Shown: positions 15,468 to 25,626, numbered from the stretch's first letter. The stretch: 38,515 bases of DNA from an uncultured Pelagibacteraceae bacterium (GCA_902623785.1 CACNVG010000008.1:1-38515); one strand, 5' to 3'. A program made the numbers and translations. Notes: generated by a model not told the origin, from the sequence alone.

Positions 15468-15947
15468 ATGTTAAAGTTAAGATTATCAATGGGAGGAACA
15501 AAAAAGAGACCAGTTTATAAAATTGTGGTTGCAGACAGTAGATTCCCAAGAGATGGGAGATTTATAGAAAAATTAGGTTTTTTTAATCCCCTTATGCCAA
15601 AAGAAAAAAAAGAAAGAGTTGGACTTCAGTCAGAAAGAATAAAATATTGGCTAAGCCAAGGAGCAAAGCCGACAACTAGAGTTGCTCGATTACTTGGAGA
15701 AAATAATTTGATGGAAATGCCGAAACCAGGAAATAATCCAAATAAAGCTATTCCAAAAAAAGACAGAAAGAAGGATGCTTCTGAATCACCAAAAGAAGAA
15801 AAGAAAGCAGATGCACCTAAGGAAGAAAAAAAAGCTGAAGCACCAAAAGAAGAAAAGAAAGCAGATGCACCTAAGGAAGAAAAAAAAGCTGAAGCACCAA
15901 AAGAAGAAAAGAAAGCAGATGCACCTAAGGAAGAGAAGAAAAAATAA
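15468..15947 (+). CDS. rpsP: 30S ribosomal protein S16 with repetitive charged C-terminal tail
   Basis: The first 80 or so residues are ordinary S16 ([20 protein letters not shown] through [16 protein letters not shown]), a small-subunit assembly protein. The family is usually 80-110 residues; this one has 159. The extra part is a basic linker and then, from residue 107, six tandem copies of a nine-residue unit (A/S)PKEEKKA(D/E), alternating D and E. A strong Shine-Dalgarno AGGAG lies six bases before the ATG. The tail is Lys/Glu/Ala/Pro-rich and should be disordered or helical, exposed on the ribosome surface. The frame is intact to the stop, and trmD starts 2 bases later. Confidence 0.96.
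   Translation: MLKLRLSMGGTKKRPVYKIVVADSRFPRDGRFIEKLGFFNPLMPKEKKERVGLQSERIKYWLSQGAKPTTRVARLLGENNLMEMPKPGNNPNKAIPKKDRKKDASESPKEEKKADAPKEEKKAEAPKEEKKADAPKEEKKAEAPKEEKKADAPKEEKKK
15786..15944 (+). repeat. 27-base coding tandem repeat in rpsP (54-base higher-order period)
   Basis: Six units lie at 15786-15812, 15813-15839, 15840-15866, 15867-15893, 15894-15920 and 15921-15944 (last one shortened). Alternate units differ by synonymous and D/E changes, so units 2-3 and 4-5 are near-identical as 54-base blocks. This points to recent duplication of a two-unit block, by slippage or unequal crossing over. Copy number is likely to vary between strains, and short-read assemblies may collapse it. Confidence 0.93.
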
Positions 15948-15949
15948 CT

Positions 15950-16636
15950 ATGTTTCAAGCGAAAATTTTTACTTTGTATCCTGAATATTTTCCAGGACCC
16001 TTCGATATAGGTATTTGCAAAAAAGCTTTTGAAAAAAAACTTTGGGATTTAAAACTTATAAATATTAGGGATTATGCAGATGATAAACATAAAACTGTTG
16101 ACGATACTCCGTATGGTGGTGGCGTAGGCATGTTAATGAGACCAGACGTAGTAGCAAAATCTTTGGACGCAAATTTGGATGAAAAAGAAACAGTTTATTA
16201 TCTAACACCTAAGGGTAAAGTATTTAATCAAGATATTGCAAAGGATATTGTTAAAAAAAACAAAGTAAATATTTTATGCGGGCACTTTGAGGGTGTCGAT
16301 CAACGAGTTCTAGACTCAAGAAATGTAGAGGAGATAAGTATAGGTGACTTTATCCTTTCTGGAGGAGAGGTGGCTTCTTTTGTTGTTTTAGATACGGTTT
16401 TAAGATTAGTACCTGGAGTATTAGGAAATCTAAATTCCACAAAAGATGAAAGTTTTGAAAATGGGCTTTTGGAGTATCCACAATATACCAAACCTCAAAT
16501 ATGGGAGAAATTAAGTGTTCCTGACATACTTTTATCTGGAGATCATAATAAAATTAAAAGCTGGCGTTTATCACAATCTGAGGCTATAACACGGCACCGA
16601 AGACCAGATTTATGGCAAAAATATAAAAAGGATTAA
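15950..16636 (+). CDS. trmD: tRNA (guanine-N1-)-methyltransferase TrmD
   Basis: The 228-residue enzyme methylates G37 of tRNAs with S-adenosylmethionine, preventing +1 frameshifts. Seen: [16 protein letters not shown] at the N-terminus, [16 protein letters not shown], the SAM trefoil-knot segment [12 protein letters not shown] and [11 protein letters not shown], and a C-terminal tRNA-binding part with [10 protein letters not shown]. The size is normal. It sits between rpsP and rplS, the standard order, starting 2 bases after rpsP and ending 2 bases before the TTG candidate start of rplS. The tail of trmD contains the likely ribosome binding site of rplS. Confidence 0.97.
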   Translation: MFQAKIFTLYPEYFPGPFDIGICKKAFEKKLWDLKLINIRDYADDKHKTVDDTPYGGGVGMLMRPDVVAKSLDANLDEKETVYYLTPKGKVFNQDIAKDIVKKNKVNILCGHFEGVDQRVLDSRNVEEISIGDFILSGGEVASFVVLDTVLRLVPGVLGNLNSTKDESFENGLLEYPQYTKPQIWEKLSVPDILLSGDHNKIKSWRLSQSEAITRHRRPDLWQKYKKD

Positions 16637-16638
16637 AA

Positions 16639-17187
16639 TTGCAAAATTTAAACATGAAAAATATAGAAGACATAAATAAAGCTAACGTTAAAAAAATTTC
16701 AGCTGAAAAAAAACTTCCAGAGTTTTTTCCAGGAGATATCATAAAAGTTGGTGTAAAAATTACTGAAGGAAAAAGAGATAGAATTCAGTATTTTGAAGGT
16801 GTTTGCATAGCAAAAAAAAATAGAGACTTAAATTCATCTTTTACAGTTAGAAAAATTTCTTTCGGGGAAGGTGTTGAAAGAACTTTTGCTCTTTATAGTC
16901 CAATAGTTGATACAATCAAAGTTATAAGATCTGGTAAAGTAAGACGTGCAAAATTATACTATCTAAGAGAAAGAACCGGTAAATCAGCAAGAATTGCAGA
17001 AAAGATAAAAAAGAAAATTGGAATTGATGTTGATGTCAAACCTGAGCAGGTTACAGAAGAAAATGTGTTACCAGCAACAGAACAAAAGAATACTGAGGAA
17101 AAAGCCGAGACAAAAGTCGCTGAGACACCCAAAAAACTTGAAGAGAAAAAAGAAGATAGTAAGATTTCTACTAAATTAAAAAAATAA
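16639..17187 (+). CDS. rplS: 50S ribosomal protein L19 with charged C-terminal tail
   Basis: The core from about residue 30 to 130 is typical L19: [46 protein letters not shown] and [17 protein letters not shown]19 sits at the 30S-50S interface. The start is uncertain: TTG at 16639 has AAGGA at 16628-16632, six bases upstream, whereas ATG at 16654 has no clear ribosome site but gives an N-terminus closer to family length. I keep the TTG because of the ribosome site. About 50 residues beyond the normal end form a Lys/Glu/Thr-rich tail, like the one on S16 two genes upstream. leuC follows after 11 bases. Confidence 0.93.
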   Translation: MQNLNMKNIEDINKANVKKISAEKKLPEFFPGDIIKVGVKITEGKRDRIQYFEGVCIAKKNRDLNSSFTVRKISFGEGVERTFALYSPIVDTIKVIRSGKVRRAKLYYLRERTGKSARIAEKIKKKIGIDVDVKPEQVTEENVLPATEQKNTEEKAETKVAETPKKLEEKKEDSKISTKLKK

Positions 17188-17198
17188 TCTTTTTTTAA

Positions 17199-18602
17199 AT
17201 GCCAAAGACTTTATACGATAAAATCTGGAGTGATCACTTAGTCCACCAACAGGATGATGGAACATCTTTGCTATTTGTGGATAGACATTTGATACATGAG
17301 GTGACTAGCCCGCAAGCTTTTGAAGGACTTAGAAATAGTAAAAGGAATGTAAGACATCCAAACTTAACTCTTGCTGTTGTTGATCACAACATACCTACAA
17401 CTGACAGATCTAAAGGAATTGATGACAACGACTCTAGAATTCAAGTAGAAACACTTGAAAAAAATTGCAAAGACTTTGACATCAAACTTTTTGGAATGAA
17501 TGATAAAAGACAAGGAATAGTTCATATAGTAGGACCCGAGCAAGGATTTACTCAACCAGGAACAGTTATTGTTTGCGGAGACAGTCACACGGCAACTCAT
17601 GGTGCTTTTGGGGCTTTAGCGTTTGGAATAGGAACCTCAGAGGTTGAGCACGTTTTAGCAACACAAACTCTTGTTCAGAAAAAAGCAAAAAATTTTAGAA
17701 TTAATGTTAATGGAAAACTTCCTTTAGGAGTAACATCAAAAGATGTAATTCTTCAAATCATTGGCAAAATAGGAACTGCTGGAGGAACAGGATGTGTGTT
17801 AGAATATGCTGGTTCAGTCATATCAAATCTTTCTGTCGAACAGAGAATGACCATTTGTAATATGTCTATAGAAGGTGGAGCTAGAGCAGGATTAATCCAA
17901 CCTGATGAAAAGATTTTTAATTATCTAAAAGATAGACCAATGTCCCCAAAAAAAGAAAACTGGGAAAAAGCAATTGATTATTGGAGTAAATTAAAAAGTG
18001 ATAGCGATGCAAAATTTGATAAAGAAATTAATTTAAAAGGCGATGAAATAGCGCCTATGGTTACATGGGGAACTTCACCTGAGGACGTAGTTTCAATTAA
18101 TGGAAAAATCCCTAATCCAGAAAATGAAAAAAATATTGATAAAAAGAATTCGATAAATAGATCTCTAAATTATATGGGTCTTAAACCTGATGTGAAAGTA
18201 CAAGACATTAAAATTGATAAAGTCTTTATAGGAAGTTGTACGAATGGAAGAATCGAGGACTTAAGAGAGGCTGCGCAAATATTAAAAAATAAGAAAAAGG
18301 CTTCTCATGTACATGGAATGGTCGTCCCTGGTTCTGGTTTAGTTAAAGAACAAGCTGAGCAAGAAGGTCTAGATAAAATATTTATAGAGTCCGGTTTCGA
18401 ATGGAGAGAACCTGGATGTTCAATGTGTTTAGCAATGAATGCCGATAAATTAAAACCTCAAGAAAGATGTGCATCCACTTCGAATAGAAACTTTGAAGGA
18501 AGACAGGGAAGAGGAGGAAGAACCCACTTAGTAAGTCCAGGTATGGCAGCTGCTGCAGCTATTGCTGGAAATCTAGATGATGTTAGAAAATATCAAAACT
18601 AA
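17199..18602 (+). CDS. leuC: 3-isopropylmalate dehydratase large subunit
   Basis: The 467-residue aconitase-family subunit isomerises 2-isopropylmalate to 3-isopropylmalate in leucine synthesis, together with LeuD. The three ligands of the 4Fe-4S cluster are visible: Cys347 in FIGSCTNGR, and Cys407 and Cys410 in [10 protein letters not shown]. Other family stretches are [40 protein letters not shown] and the C-terminal [12 protein letters not shown]. It shares one base with leuD (TAATG). Its place behind rplS is common in alphaproteobacteria, though here there is no sign of separate control. Confidence 0.97.
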   Translation: MPKTLYDKIWSDHLVHQQDDGTSLLFVDRHLIHEVTSPQAFEGLRNSKRNVRHPNLTLAVVDHNIPTTDRSKGIDDNDSRIQVETLEKNCKDFDIKLFGMNDKRQGIVHIVGPEQGFTQPGTVIVCGDSHTATHGAFGALAFGIGTSEVEHVLATQTLVQKKAKNFRINVNGKLPLGVTSKDVILQIIGKIGTAGGTGCVLEYAGSVISNLSVEQRMTICNMSIEGGARAGLIQPDEKIFNYLKDRPMSPKKENWEKAIDYWSKLKSDSDAKFDKEINLKGDEIAPMVTWGTSPEDVVSINGKIPNPENEKNIDKKNSINRSLNYMGLKPDVKVQDIKIDKVFIGSCTNGRIEDLREAAQILKNKKKASHVHGMVVPGSGLVKEQAEQEGLDKIFIESGFEWREPGCSMCLAMNADKLKPQERCASTSNRNFEGRQGRGGRTHLVSPGMAAAAAIAGNLDDVRKYQN

Positions 18603-19207
18603 TGAAAAAATTCACCTCACTTAAAAGCATTCCAGCTTATTTACCGATTGTAAATATAGACACGGACATGATTATTCCTAAACAGTTTTTAAAAACTATT
18701 AAAAGAACAGGATTAGGAAAAAACTTATTTCATGAAATGAGGTACGATGATGATGGGAAAAATATCGATAATTTCATATTAAACAAATCCCCGTATAATA
18801 ATTCAAAAATTTTAATAGCTGGAAATAATTTTGGCTGCGGATCATCGAGAGAACATGCTCCGTGGGCACTTTTAGACTTTGGAATAACATGTGTTATAAG
18901 CTCTAGCTATGCTGACATTTTTTATAATAATTGTTTTAAAAATGGCATTTTACCGATAATTCTTGATGAAGAAAAAATAAAAGAGTTGGCTGAATATTCA
19001 AATAGAAAAGAAGAAATTGAAATTGATTTAAAAGAAGAAAAAATTCTTTTTGGAAATAATGAATTAAAATTTAAAATAGATCCCTTTAAAAAGAAATGCT
19101 TGATTGAAGGTCTAGATGATATTGCTTTATCATTAGAAAAATCACCACATATTAACGAATTTGAAAAAAAGGTTAAATCAGTAAGGCCTTGGATATTTAA
19201 TGATTAA
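18602..19207 (+). CDS. leuD: 3-isopropylmalate dehydratase small subunit
   Basis: The 201-residue swivel-domain subunit completes the isopropylmalate isomerase active site with LeuC. Seen: [14 protein letters not shown] near the N-terminus, and [17 protein letters not shown], which carries the substrate-binding Ser-Ser-Arg, followed by [17 protein letters not shown]. The length is normal. The start overlaps the leuC stop by one base, and its end overlaps the leuB start by eight bases, so the three genes are almost certainly co-translated in fixed ratio. Confidence 0.97.
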   Translation: MKKFTSLKSIPAYLPIVNIDTDMIIPKQFLKTIKRTGLGKNLFHEMRYDDDGKNIDNFILNKSPYNNSKILIAGNNFGCGSSREHAPWALLDFGITCVISSSYADIFYNNCFKNGILPIILDEEKIKELAEYSNRKEEIEIDLKEEKILFGNNELKFKIDPFKKKCLIEGLDDIALSLEKSPHINEFEKKVKSVRPWIFND

Positions 19208-20309
19208 AGTTAAAAAAAGAAAAATTCTTCTTTTACCAGGAGATGGAATAGGTCCAGAAGTTATCGCGGAAGTTAAAAAGATTATTCAGTGGTTCAACAA
19301 AAACAAATCCCTAGATTTTGAAATTGATGAAGATCTTGTCGGTGGAGCAGCATATGATAAATACAAGACACCCATAACAGATGAAGTGTTTTATAAAGCT
19401 TTAGAGAGTGAAGCAGTAATACTTGGTGCTGTAGGAGGACCTAAGTGGGACAAGCTTGAATTCTCAAAAAAACCTGAAAGAGCGCTTCTTAAACTTAGAA
19501 AAGAATTAAAACTTTTTGCTAATTTAAGACCCGCCATTTGCTTTAAGCAATTAGTGGACGCTTCAAGTTTAAAACCAGAAATTGTTTCAGGTTTAGATAT
19601 TATGATAGTAAGAGAATTAACAGGCGGAATATATTTCGGGGAGCCGAGAGGGATCAAACCGATAGATAATGGTGAACGAAAAGGAATTAATACCCATACT
19701 TATACTACAAAAGAAATTGAAAGAGTTGCGAGAGTTGCTTTTGATTTAGCTAAAAAAAGAGGCAATAAAGTTACATCTTGTGAAAAATCTAACGTGATGG
19801 AAGCAGGCCAGCTTTGGAAAGAAGAAGTTCAAATTTTACATGACAAAGAATATAAAGATGTAGAACTAACTCATATGTTAGCAGATAATTGTGCTATGCA
19901 ATTATTAAGAAATCCAAAGCAATTTGATGTAATCGTAACTGATAATTTATTTGGAGATATCCTATCAGACGAAGCTGCAATGTTGACAGGCTCTTTAGGT
20001 CTATTACCATCTGCATCATTAGGAGCTAAAGACAAGGATGGAAATATGAGATCGATGTATGAACCTGTGCATGGTTCAGCTCCTGATATAACTGGTAAAG
20101 GAATTGCAAATCCTATTGCAACTATACTAAGTTTCTCAATGGCATTAAAATATTCATTAAATTTAGATAAAGAATCTAAAGCCTTAGATAACGCTGTTCA
20201 AAAGGTATTGGATGATGGATTAAGGACAAAAGATATTATTTCTAAGGGAAAAAAAGAAGTTTCTACTTCAGAGATGGGAGATGCGATTATTGCGTGTTTG
20301 CAAAAATAA
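19200..20309 (+). CDS. leuB: 3-isopropylmalate dehydrogenase
   Basis: The 369-residue enzyme oxidises and decarboxylates 3-isopropylmalate to 2-oxoisocaproate with NAD+, the third step of leucine synthesis. Seen: [20 protein letters not shown], the [17 protein letters not shown] segment with substrate-binding arginines ([14 protein letters not shown]), [15 protein letters not shown], the metal-binding Asp residues in [20 protein letters not shown], and the adenine loop [18 protein letters not shown]. The start overlaps leuD by eight bases. leuA is not in the window. A 34-base gap separates it from the dmd cluster, with no readable terminator. Confidence 0.97.
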   Translation: MIKVKKRKILLLPGDGIGPEVIAEVKKIIQWFNKNKSLDFEIDEDLVGGAAYDKYKTPITDEVFYKALESEAVILGAVGGPKWDKLEFSKKPERALLKLRKELKLFANLRPAICFKQLVDASSLKPEIVSGLDIMIVRELTGGIYFGEPRGIKPIDNGERKGINTHTYTTKEIERVARVAFDLAKKRGNKVTSCEKSNVMEAGQLWKEEVQILHDKEYKDVELTHMLADNCAMQLLRNPKQFDVIVTDNLFGDILSDEAAMLTGSLGLLPSASLGAKDKDGNMRSMYEPVHGSAPDITGKGIANPIATILSFSMALKYSLNLDKESKALDNAVQKVLDDGLRTKDIISKGKKEVSTSEMGDAIIACLQK

Positions 20310-20343
20310 ATAAATTAACTTACCCTAGATAATTAGAAAAAAT

Positions 20344-22104
20344 ATGACTATTTATACTGCACCAGTTGAAGAAATGATGTTTCTCTTTGATAATCTTAAA
20401 GATAACCAAAGATATAAAGAAATTGAAAAATATAAAGAAATAAATTCGGAACTTGTTAAAGGAATTTTAGAGGAAGCAGCAAAAATAAACCAAGAGCTTA
20501 TTTTACCATTAGCTAAAGCAGGAGATGAAAATCCTTGCGTGTATGAAAATGGTGTTGTGAGAACACCCCCAGGTTATAAAGAAGTCTATAAAAAGTTCAT
20601 AGAAGATGGCTGGACTTCTCTTTCTTGTGACCCAAAATATGGTGGTCAAGGTATCCCAAAAACTGTAAGCACTTTTTTTGAGGAAATGCTGTCATCGTCA
20701 AGTTTAGCATTTAAATTATATAGTGAACTTAGTATTGGCGCTTATAATTGCATACTTACTCATGCTGAGCAAAGCATAAAAGATAAATTTCTTCCAAAAA
20801 TAGTAGAGGGAAAATGGAGCGGAACAATGTGCTTAACAGAACCACAGTGTGGAACCGATTTAGGCTTATTAAAAACAAAAGCAGTTCCAAAAGGCAATGG
20901 AACCTATGAAATAACTGGACAAAAAATTTTTATCACTTCTGGGGACCATGATTTAACGGAAAATATAATTCATTTAGTTTTAGCAAGAACTACAGATGCA
21001 CCAAAAGGAACAAAGGGAATAAGTTTATTTCTTGTACCAAAATTTGAGGTCAGTGACGATGGAGTTGTAGGTTCTAGAAACGGTGTCAGCACAAACTCAA
21101 TTGAGAGCAAGATGGGAATTAAAGGTTCACCAACTTGTGTTCTAAATTTTGAAAATTCGAAAGGTATTATGATTGGACCTGAAAACAAAGGTTTGAACTC
21201 CATGTTCACAATGATGAATTTAGAAAGAATTGTAGTTGGTGTACAAGGTTTAGGAATTGCTGAAACTGCTTACCAAAACGCTGTTGCATATTCAAAAGAG
21301 AGAAAGCAAGGAAAAGCAAACAACAGTAAAAATGGAGAAACAGATTTAATTATCAAACATGCAGACATAAGACGAAGTCTAATGAATATGAAATCAATTA
21401 TTGAGGGCCAAAGGTCTTTTGCCTTTTGGTTGTCACAGCAAATTGATGTAAGTTTATCTCACGATGATAAAGATGTAAGAGGTGATGCATCAAATATGGT
21501 TGCATTGCTCACTCCAGTTATTAAATCATTTTTTACAGATAATGGTGTAGAAATTACCAATGATGCAATTCAGGTATTTGGCGGCTACGGATATACAAAA
21601 GATCAGGGGATAGAACAATTATTTAGAGATAATAGAATAACACCAATATACGAAGGTACAAACTCTGTTCAAGCAATTGATCTTGTCTACCGAAAAATTT
21701 CTTCAGAGGGCATATTTGAAAACTTTATAAAATCAATGGATACTGAAATCAAAAATTATAAAAACGAAAAAAATCTGGAAAGTTTTTTAAACATCTTTGA
21801 AAAATATAAAGAAATCTTGGTATCTTTTACCAAGTGGATGAGAGAAAAAATCAAATCAAATAAGGATGATGCAAGTGCAGCATGTAATGATTATTTAAAA
21901 GTATTGGGTTACACAGCCTTAGCTTTTGCTTGGATTAAAACTTTAAAAATAAGTTTTGAAAAACAAAATTCAAATAAAGAATTTTATGAAGATAAAATTA
22001 ATACAGGAAAGTATTATTTTGAAAAAATTTTACCAAGAGCACAGTCTCATTACGTTGTTGGAACAAGTGGCAGTCACACAACTATGAGTGCTAAATTTAA
22101 TTAA
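20344..22104 (+). CDS. dmdC: Acyl-CoA dehydrogenase, probably methylmercaptopropionyl-CoA dehydrogenase DmdC
   Basis: The 586-residue FAD enzyme belongs to the long acyl-CoA dehydrogenase group, with an extra N-terminal segment and C-terminal extension, matching DmdC length. Seen: the flavin-binding MCLTEPQCGTDLG and KIFITSGDHD, a MNLERIVVGVQGLG segment, GGYGYTKDQGIEQLFRDNRI, and the catalytic Glu437 in YEGTNSVQAI. DmdC oxidises methylmercaptopropionyl-CoA to methylthioacryloyl-CoA in DMSP breakdown. The call rests on the DmdB-like gene sharing its stop codon base and on dmdA two genes further on. On its own the sequence could be a general acyl-CoA dehydrogenase. It shares one base with the next gene. 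Confidence 0.85.
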   Translation: MTIYTAPVEEMMFLFDNLKDNQRYKEIEKYKEINSELVKGILEEAAKINQELILPLAKAGDENPCVYENGVVRTPPGYKEVYKKFIEDGWTSLSCDPKYGGQGIPKTVSTFFEEMLSSSSLAFKLYSELSIGAYNCILTHAEQSIKDKFLPKIVEGKWSGTMCLTEPQCGTDLGLLKTKAVPKGNGTYEITGQKIFITSGDHDLTENIIHLVLARTTDAPKGTKGISLFLVPKFEVSDDGVVGSRNGVSTNSIESKMGIKGSPTCVLNFENSKGIMIGPENKGLNSMFTMMNLERIVVGVQGLGIAETAYQNAVAYSKERKQGKANNSKNGETDLIIKHADIRRSLMNMKSIIEGQRSFAFWLSQQIDVSLSHDDKDVRGDASNMVALLTPVIKSFFTDNGVEITNDAIQVFGGYGYTKDQGIEQLFRDNRITPIYEGTNSVQAIDLVYRKISSEGIFENFIKSMDTEIKNYKNEKNLESFLNIFEKYKEILVSFTKWMREKIKSNKDDASAACNDYLKVLGYTALAFAWIKTLKISFEKQNSNKEFYEDKINTGKYYFEKILPRAQSHYVVGTSGSHTTMSAKFN

Positions 22105-23732
22105 TGAACAAATATAATCAAAATTTGGATAAAAATAATGCGAATTTTGTACCCTTAACCCCTTTAAGTTTTTTAGAAAGAGCAAAAGATATATATCCAA
22201 ATTATGAAGCGTTAGTATACGAAAATCGTTCTTATACCTGGTCACAAATTTACAATCGCTGTATTAAGTTTGCTAGTGCATTAGAGAAGATCGGGATTAA
22301 AGAGGGTGATACTGTTTCAGTGATGGCTTTTAATACCCCTGAAATATTTGAGGCTCACTATTCTGTACCAATGACTGGCGCAGTTCTAAATACAATCAAT
22401 ACTAGATTAGATGCAAAAACAGTTTCTTATATTTTAGACCACGCTGAGGCAAAAGTTCTTATAGTCGATAGACAACTTCATTCAGTAATAAATAAAGCAT
22501 TAGAAAATGTAAAATCTAAGCCTTTGATTATCGATATTCAAGACGATAACGCAGATCAATCTTTGCTTAAAAAAATTGGTGACAAAGAATACGAGAATTT
22601 TTTGAATACAGGAGATGAAAGTTATGTTTGGAAAAAACCAAAAGATGAGTGGCAAGCAATCTCATTAAGCTATACATCAGGCACAACGGGTAATCCAAAA
22701 GGTGTAGTATATCATCATAGAGGTTCTTATTTAATGTCCACTGGAAGCGCAGTAGCTTGGAATATGCCTAACAGATTAAATTTCTTAACAGTTGTACCAA
22801 TGTTCCATTGTAATGGATGGGGATACCCATGGACAATTCCAATGTTAAATGGAAAAACTATATGTTTAAGAGCTATAGACATAAAAAAAATTTTTGAATT
22901 AATTGAAAAACACGACATCAGTCACTTTGGAGGTGCACCAATAGTTCTAAATATGATTACGGGTGCCTCAGAGTCAGAAAGAAAGAAGTTGAAGAAAAAA
23001 GTTTTTGTTTTGACCGCAGGCGCTCCACCACCAAGTATAATTTTTAAAAAAATGGAAAATTTAGGTTTTGAAGTGATGCATGTATATGGATTAACTGAAA
23101 CGTATGGTCATATCCTGCAATGTGCGTGGAATGATGATTGGAATTCATTTGATGAAGACAAAAAGAATGAAATCAAAGCCAGACAAGGTGTTAGATATCC
23201 AAACACAGAAGATACAAAAGTAATAGATCCAGAAACCATGAAACCCGTACCAAAGGACGGCAAAACTATTGGTGAAATTATGATTAAAGGAAATATCGTC
23301 ATGAAAGGTTATTTTAAAGATAAAGAGGCAACTGATAAAGCAATGGCTCACGGATGGTTTCATTCTGGAGATTTAGCTGTGGTGCATCCAGATGGTTACA
23401 TAAAGATCAAGGATAGATCAAAAGATATAATTATTTCTGGTGGAGAAAACATCTCATCTATTGAAATAGAAAATACTTTGGCTAAACATCCTAGCGTTTC
23501 AATAGCGGCAGTAGTTGCTAAACCGGACGAAAAATGGGGCGAGGTACCTTGTGCATTTATTGAAAAAGTAAAGGATCAAGAGGCAACAGAGAAAGAACTT
23601 ATTGATTTTTGCAGAGAAACATTGGCTGGTTTTAAAATTCCAAAAAAAATTGCTTTTTGCGAATTACCGAAAACTTCAACAGGAAAAATTCAGAAATTTG
23701 AGTTAAGAAAAAAGGCCAAGGAACTAAGTTGA
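22104..23732 (+). CDS. dmdB: Acyl-CoA synthetase, probably methylmercaptopropionate-CoA ligase DmdB
   Basis: The 542-residue enzyme is an AMP-forming ligase of the ANL superfamily. Seen: the P-loop SYTSGTTGNPKGV, the aromatic-rich VPMFHCNGWGYPW, VYGLTETYGH, GWFHSGDLAVV with the ribose-binding Asp, and the C-terminal hinge with catalytic Lys528 in PKTSTGKIQK. DmdB activates methylmercaptopropionate with CoA and ATP in the DMSP demethylation pathway; homologues also act on medium-chain fatty acids. Its start overlaps the acyl-CoA dehydrogenase by one base and its stop overlaps the hydrolase start by four. Context makes DmdB the best call. Confidence 0.87.
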   Translation: MNKYNQNLDKNNANFVPLTPLSFLERAKDIYPNYEALVYENRSYTWSQIYNRCIKFASALEKIGIKEGDTVSVMAFNTPEIFEAHYSVPMTGAVLNTINTRLDAKTVSYILDHAEAKVLIVDRQLHSVINKALENVKSKPLIIDIQDDNADQSLLKKIGDKEYENFLNTGDESYVWKKPKDEWQAISLSYTSGTTGNPKGVVYHHRGSYLMSTGSAVAWNMPNRLNFLTVVPMFHCNGWGYPWTIPMLNGKTICLRAIDIKKIFELIEKHDISHFGGAPIVLNMITGASESERKKLKKKVFVLTAGAPPPSIIFKKMENLGFEVMHVYGLTETYGHILQCAWNDDWNSFDEDKKNEIKARQGVRYPNTEDTKVIDPETMKPVPKDGKTIGEIMIKGNIVMKGYFKDKEATDKAMAHGWFHSGDLAVVHPDGYIKIKDRSKDIIISGGENISSIEIENTLAKHPSVSIAAVVAKPDEKWGEVPCAFIEKVKDQEATEKELIDFCRETLAGFKIPKKIAFCELPKTSTGKIQKFELRKKAKELS

Positions 23733-24505
23733 TTTTTGAAATAGATAAGAAGCAAGTATTTGCATCTACTGCAGGTAAAGACTTTGATCCTACAAAGAAA
23801 ACTGTATTCCTTTTACATGGAAGTGGATTGTCTCACATTGTGTGGTCTCTTACAGAACAATTTTTATCTAACAAAGATCTAAATATTTTATCTTTGGATT
23901 TACCAGGTCATGGAAATTCGGACGGGCCTTGCATTGATTCAATCGAAAAAATTGCAGATTGGATTGAAAGCGTAAGACTTTTTTTAAAAACCGAACAGGT
24001 TTCAATAGTAGGACATTCTCAAGGATGTTTAGAAGCATTAGAGTATGGTTCGCGTTTTAAAAAAAATACTCATAAATTAGTTTTTTTAGCGGGCTCCTAT
24101 AGAATGCCTGTTAACCAAGATTTAATTGATCTAGCAGATTCTGGAGATAAAAAAGCTGTACACTTAATGATGAAATGGGGTTACGAAGGTTCAAGGAAAT
24201 TTATAGGAGGCAATCCAGTCGAGAAAATTATTAATTCCTCGAGAGAGGTGAAAGAAATTTTAGCCACAGACTTAAAAGCTTGTAATAATTATAAAAATGG
24301 CAAAGAAGCTTCAGCTGCAATTGATTGTCCAACTTTATTAATTTTTGGAGCTCTGGATAAAATGGCCCCCTTAGAAAATGGAAAAAAATTCGCAAATTTA
24401 ATTAAAAATTCAGAGACCCAAATAATTAACGAGTGCGGACATATGATTATGTTTGAAAAAGCTTTTGAAATGAGAGAAAAGGTAGCTGAATTTTTAAAAA
24501 AATGA
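23729..24505 (+). CDS. Alpha/beta hydrolase within the dmd cluster, function unknown
   Basis: The 258-residue protein is a soluble alpha/beta hydrolase with a complete triad: Ser97 in VGHSQGC, Asp210 in FGALDKMAP and His238 in ECGHMIM, and the oxyanion loop LLHGSGL (29-33). There is no signal peptide. The start codon is TTG, overlapping the dmdB stop in the four-base TTGA, and its stop overlaps dmdA by ATGA, so it is translated with the DMSP genes. Known DMSP demethylation steps (DmdA, B, C, D) do not include such a hydrolase. It might act as a thioesterase or clear a CoA or ester by-product, but this is a guess from fold and position. Confidence 0.88.
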   Translation: MIFEIDKKQVFASTAGKDFDPTKKTVFLLHGSGLSHIVWSLTEQFLSNKDLNILSLDLPGHGNSDGPCIDSIEKIADWIESVRLFLKTEQVSIVGHSQGCLEALEYGSRFKKNTHKLVFLAGSYRMPVNQDLIDLADSGDKKAVHLMMKWGYEGSRKFIGGNPVEKIINSSREVKEILATDLKACNNYKNGKEASAAIDCPTLLIFGALDKMAPLENGKKFANLIKNSETQIINECGHMIMFEKAFEMREKVAEFLKK

Positions 24506-25611
24506 AAAATTTTCCAATTATAAGATCACGTAGACTTAGAAGCACACCTTACACAGAAAGAATAGAAGCTCACGGTGTTAGCGGATATACAGTTTATAAT
24601 CATATGCTATTACCAGTATCTTTCAAATCAATTGAAGATGACTACAATCATTTAAAAAAGTATGTTCAAGTTTGGGATGTTGCTGCGGAAAGACAGGTAG
24701 AAATATCAGGCAAAGACTCAGCAGAACTTGTTCAATTAATGACATGTAGAGACTTATCTAAATCTAAAATTGGAAAATGCTATTACGCTCCATTAATTGA
24801 CCACGAAGGACTTTTAGTAAATGATCCAATAATTAATAAACTTGAAAATGATAGATGGTGGCTTTCAATTGCCGACTCTGATGTAATCTTTTTTGCGAAA
24901 GGCTTAGCTGCAGGACATAATTTTGATGTCAAAATTCATGAGCCAAATGTTAACATACTTGCTATTCAAGGTCCTCTATCAGACGACTTAATGGCTAAAT
25001 TGTTTGGTGATGAAATAAGACAACTAAAATTTTTCAATTTTAAATACTTTGAATTTAAACAAAATAAATATTTTGTAGCAAGATCAGGTTGGTCGAAACA
25101 AGGGGGATTTGAGGTATATGTTGAGAATGATATTGCTGGTCAAAAATTATATGATGGCTTATTTGAACATGGCAAGGAATTGAACGTCAGAGCTGGTTGC
25201 CCAAATCTAATTGAAAGAATTGAGTCAGCGCTTTTATCGTATGGAAATGATTTTGATAATGGAGATAACCCATTTGAAGCAAATTTCGATAAGTATATAA
25301 ATTTAGATACTGATGTTAAATTTCTAGGAAAGGAAAAGTTACAAAAAATTAAAAAAGATGGAATTTCTAGAAAATTAATGGGAGTTAAAATTGATCATAA
25401 TGAAATTAATATGAGCAAAGAAAAAGAATTGTTCGATGAAAAGAATAATATTGTTGGATATGTAAGATCAGCCGCTTATTCCCCAAATTTTAAAAAGATT
25501 ATTGGTATTGCAATGATTAATAAACCTTATTGGGATAGCAAAAACCAATTTAAAATCGAAATTAAAGATAAAATATATTTAGGAACAGTTTGCGATTTAC
25601 CCTTCATCTAG
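24502..25611 (+). CDS. dmdA: DMSP demethylase DmdA
   Basis: The 369-residue protein has the GcvT (aminomethyltransferase T-protein) fold and the length of the characterised Pelagibacter DmdA. It moves a methyl group from dimethylsulfoniopropionate to tetrahydrofolate, yielding methylmercaptopropionate. Features seen: the N-terminal [18 protein letters not shown] and [27 protein letters not shown], the folate-domain segment [29 protein letters not shown], and a C-terminal barrel domain with KLMGVKID and [19 protein letters not shown]. The opening and the VWDVAAERQ stretch separate it from ordinary GcvT. It overlaps the hydrolase by four bases and is the last gene of the dmd set. Clade assignment needs a tree. 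Confidence 0.93.
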   Translation: MKNFPIIRSRRLRSTPYTERIEAHGVSGYTVYNHMLLPVSFKSIEDDYNHLKKYVQVWDVAAERQVEISGKDSAELVQLMTCRDLSKSKIGKCYYAPLIDHEGLLVNDPIINKLENDRWWLSIADSDVIFFAKGLAAGHNFDVKIHEPNVNILAIQGPLSDDLMAKLFGDEIRQLKFFNFKYFEFKQNKYFVARSGWSKQGGFEVYVENDIAGQKLYDGLFEHGKELNVRAGCPNLIERIESALLSYGNDFDNGDNPFEANFDKYINLDTDVKFLGKEKLQKIKKDGISRKLMGVKIDHNEINMSKEKELFDEKNNIVGYVRSAAYSPNFKKIIGIAMINKPYWDSKNQFKIEIKDKIYLGTVCDLPFI

Positions 25612-25626
25612 TATAAGTTAATCATC

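Noticed and set aside
15626..15958. Long minus-strand ORF opposite rpsP (110 codons) rich in Ser/Phe/Ala
   Set aside because: It is the reverse complement of the rpsP repeat, which cannot easily form stops; rpsP is clearly the coding strand.
15775..15984. Plus-strand ORF in another frame across the rpsP repeat, Lys/Gln-rich
   Set aside because: It is a shadow of the 27-base repeat and overlaps trmD's start; no independent ribosome site or family.
20310..20343. Terminator or promoter between leuB and dmdC
   Set aside because: The 34-base gap contains no stable hairpin and no convincing promoter pair.
24502..25611. Glycine cleavage T-protein (gcvT)
   Set aside because: The fold is the same, but the N-terminal [10 protein letters not shown] and [11 protein letters not shown] segments and the dmdB/dmdC-like neighbours point to DmdA; no gcvH or gcvP is nearby.
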